DNA from: DAOTWY01 sp003696565
GTDB lineage: Bacteria; Chloroflexota; Anaerolineae; Aggregatilineales; Phototrophicaceae
NCBI GenBank assembly: GCA_034435635.1
Contig: DAOTWY010000125.1
Span: 1 to 25,775, forward strand
Direction: 5' to 3'
DNA length: 25,775 nt
Part shown: piece after piece, positions 23,967 to 25,775 of the stretch
Layout: each line of letters starts with the position of its first letter
How positions within the stretch are numbered: the stretch's first letter is position 1
Notes under the pieces: model-generated
The model's database searches: none
Told to the model about the DNA's origin: nothing
Seen by the model: the letters and a program-made list of their open reading frames with translations, nothing else
Position numbers and translations under genes: made by a program

Positions 23967-25213
23967 TTAAAACTCCAAAAACCAATTACACCTTCTGCAA
24001 TAAAAAACGGTACTGTATCGGGACGGGTTGTGTCAAGGATACTTATACCGTTTCCCTGATTATTGGGCAGTACTTCACTAAATACAATATGTGTACTATC
24101 TGGTGACCAGATGCGATGACTTTGGGTAAATTGGTCAAAATAAGTCAGAACATAGATCATCTCAGCTGTTGGGGTAAAGTTGCTGTAAGCGCGGGCGATG
24201 CCGTTGGTGACATCTAGTACAGACCATCCTAACAGGCTTAAAGGCGTTTCCTGAAGTGGATAACTGATATTGAAGGTGCCACGGGGTTGGGCGATCGTCA
24301 CAAATGCAATTTTTTGACTATCTGGCGACCAAAAAAAAGATAATGCCTCCTTGTTTGTTGTTCTTGTGATGATTTCTCCTGTAATGGCATCGATGACAAT
24401 AAGATCACCTATTTTATCTCGTGTAATTGTGCGGTATGCGATCATATTGCCATCTGGTGACCAGCTAAAGGCGACACTGCCAGCTAGCCCCTCTACTAAC
24501 GTGGTGGTACTATCGTTAGCATAGATGACTAGATCAGTGGTACGATCTATTGGGTTTAAAACTCCCATCAATAAACGGTCATCAACGGGTGACCACGCTG
24601 GTGCGGAGAAAAAACCTGGTTGTAGAGGGATAGTCTGGAAAGTTTCTTGATCAATATGATAAATATCAAGCTGGCGTTGGTTGCGTTGGGTTATTAATTG
24701 TTTGGCATCAGGACTCCAACTATAATAAAATGGCGCGCCTTGCCCGATAATTTGGCTGGTGTTTTGAGTCTGAAGATCACGTACGAATACAAGCGAAAAA
24801 CCTTCATTCCCACCAACTAAAATACTTAAATCACGACAACTTGCGTCGGTATCACAGTTACGTGGTGCCCAATACGCATAAGTGAAGATCGAAAGTGGTA
24901 TTTGGTGAACAAGCTCACCGGCTTGGATGCCATCTGATGAAATATAGACTTGAGTTTGTAATTGCGAGGTGCGGGTGGCATCACAACAAAAATAAGCTAA
25001 CCTGCCATCATTAGACCATACTGGATATTGATAAACGCGGGCGGGGGTGGCATCGTCAGTTAGGATATGGCGTTCACCCGCCATGAGATCATAAGTATAG
25101 ACATTGTTATCTTGTCCAATATAGACAATTTTACCGGGGACAGCATGTTGTTGGGCAGATATAGATAACACACATACGAGTAATACAATAAACAGTAAAC
25201 TAAAATGTTTCAC
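23963..25213 (-). CDS. Secreted TolB/PD40-type beta-propeller protein
   Basis: This 416-residue exported protein has a signal peptide (MKHFSLLFIVLLVCVLSISA). Repeated propeller blades carry WSPD-like motifs (WSNDGR, WSPDAK, WSPVDD, WSPDGN, WSPDSQ, WSPDST), typical of TolB and PD40 repeats. These scaffolds bind proteins or ligands; no catalytic site is visible. Cysteine pairs occur in the second and third blades (FCCDA, NCDTDASC). It starts with GTG, with AAGGA six bases upstream. It overlaps the LysM/M23 lipoprotein gene by 4 bases and is first in that operon, so it may support the wall hydrolase outside the membrane. No specific partner can be named. Confidence 0.84.
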   Translation of the reverse strand: MKHFSLLFIVLLVCVLSISAQQHAVPGKIVYIGQDNNVYTYDLMAGERHILTDDATPARVYQYPVWSNDGRLAYFCCDATRTSQLQTQVYISSDGIQAGELVHQIPLSIFTYAYWAPRNCDTDASCRDLSILVGGNEGFSLVFVRDLQTQNTSQIIGQGAPFYYSWSPDAKQLITQRNQRQLDIYHIDQETFQTIPLQPGFFSAPAWSPVDDRLLMGVLNPIDRTTDLVIYANDSTTTLVEGLAGSVAFSWSPDGNMIAYRTITRDKIGDLIVIDAITGEIITRTTNKEALSFFWSPDSQKIAFVTIAQPRGTFNISYPLQETPLSLLGWSVLDVTNGIARAYSNFTPTAEMIYVLTYFDQFTQSHRIWSPDSTHIVFSEVLPNNQGNGISILDTTRPDTVPFFIAEGVIGFWSFN

Positions 25214-25241
25214 GATTTTTCCTTAACAATCAAACGAATCT

Positions 25242-25269
25242 TTGATAACTGGGTGTTTAACGCTATACT
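25242..25269 (+). promoter_or_regulatory. Promoter of the SCP2 gene
   Basis: TTGATA, a 16-base spacer and TATACT stand about 43 bases before the ATG. An AT-rich stretch (25280-25297) lies between. Confidence 0.55.
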
Positions 25270-25312
25270 ATGCTTTGGCAATATAAATATTATAAACTAG
25301 GAGAGCTAAAAA

Positions 25313-25636
25313 ATGCCGACTGTTTCTGAAATTAAAGATGCAATGGTTGCAGGATTTATCGCAGATAAAGCTGATGGTGTTGATGCAACAATTCAGTTTG
25401 ATTTGTCTGGTGATAATGCTGGGCAGTTCTTTTTAGTCATTAAAGATAAGACCGTAGAAGCACACGATGGCATGGCAGAAAGTGCTAATATGACGCTATC
25501 CGCAGCGACTGAGGATTATTACAATGTGGCAACCGGTAAAATGAACGCGATGCAAGCGTTTATGAGCGGAAAAATTAAGATTAAAGGTGACATGGGACTT
25601 GCCATGAAGATGCAAGGTATGTTCAAGACAGGTTGA
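25313..25636 (+). CDS. SCP2 sterol/lipid-transfer domain protein
   Basis: This 107-residue single-domain protein resembles the SCP2 fold. It has an N-terminal helix, the strand pair ATIQFDLSGDNAGQFFLVIKD, DMTLxx-like NMTLSAATEDY, a TGKMNAMQAFMSGKIKIKGD segment (74-93) and a short C-terminal helix (MGLAMKMQGMF). SCP2 domains hold lipids or acyl-CoA in a hydrophobic tunnel. In bacteria they are often free-standing with unknown ligand. It lacks a signal peptide, so it is cytoplasmic. AGGAGA sits 8 bases before the ATG. It has its own promoter and terminator and is divergent from the envelope operon. A role in lipid handling is the most that can be said. Confidence 0.9.
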   Translation: MPTVSEIKDAMVAGFIADKADGVDATIQFDLSGDNAGQFFLVIKDKTVEAHDGMAESANMTLSAATEDYYNVATGKMNAMQAFMSGKIKIKGDMGLAMKMQGMFKTG

Positions 25637-25669
25637 TAAGCTAGCAAGGGCTTTATGAAACAAGAAAGA

Positions 25670-25737
25670 GGGCGCATCTGCGCCCCTCGACTTTGGCACT
25701 TTAAGTAGCCCGCGAGTTTTCTTTGCGGGCTATTTTT
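25670..25737 (+). terminator. Tandem hairpins ending in an intrinsic terminator
   Basis: The first hairpin, GGGCGC (25670-25675) with GCGCCC (25680-25685), has an ATCT loop and no U-tract. The second, TAGCCCGC (25706-25713) with GCGGGCTA (25725-25732), is followed by five T and is a good terminator. Confidence 0.85.
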
Positions 25738-25775
25738 GTGCTATTGTGGTAAAAAATGCGCCAGAAAAGGTAGAA

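Overview
This window looks like a chromosomal segment of a member of the Chloroflexota, probably near the Anaerolineae. That placement is inference. It rests on secreted proteins with Thr/Pro-rich spacers, an archaeal-style mevalonate kinase plus isopentenyl phosphate kinase pair (known in Roseiflexus-type Chloroflexota), and an RpoC with a long coiled-coil insertion and no E. coli-type trigger-loop insertion. Nearly all genes are housekeeping or biosynthetic. I see no mobile element, CRISPR array, rRNA or tRNA.

Left part (1-8250, plus strand): the 3' end of ATP-dependent PEP carboxykinase, malate dehydrogenase, a CobW/COG0523 GTPase, then rpoC on its own. rpoC has two well-formed tandem sigma-70 promoters and a hairpin in its leader, and no rpoB directly upstream. 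A secreted NodB-type deacetylase follows right behind the rpoC terminator. Next come a minus-strand lipoprotein of the GH-A glycosidase fold and a plus-strand secreted cyclophilin.

Middle part (11046-19171, all minus): three gene groups. (a) A UbiA-family prenyltransferase, mevalonate kinase and isopentenyl phosphate kinase, tightly coupled, form an isoprenoid operon. (b) A HisD-family dehydrogenase with altered metal-ligand positions, an APH-fold kinase and a 99-residue orphan overlap or nearly touch. (c) pheA, asd and a UDP-sulfoquinovose synthase (sqdB) follow in one direction.

The main discovery is the pheA leader (about 20233-20026, minus strand). A strong promoter is followed by a 19-codon leader peptide, MKHFTFSFTRFTTLLGRRK, with four Phe in eight codons. 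After it come three mutually exclusive RNA pairings: 1:2 protector, 2:3 antiterminator and 3:4 terminator with a seven-U tail, ending just before the pheA ribosome binding site. This is the full layout of ribosome-mediated transcription attenuation as known for pheA in enterobacteria. I do not recall it being described in this phylum.

Right part (20285-25737): a SufR-type Fe-S regulator is divergent from pheA, followed by an A-type Fe-S carrier with an additional C-terminal CxxC. A three-gene envelope operon comes next on the minus strand (beta-propeller, LysM/M23 lipoprotein, SH3 membrane protein). A small SCP2 lipid-binding protein with its own promoter and terminator ends the window.
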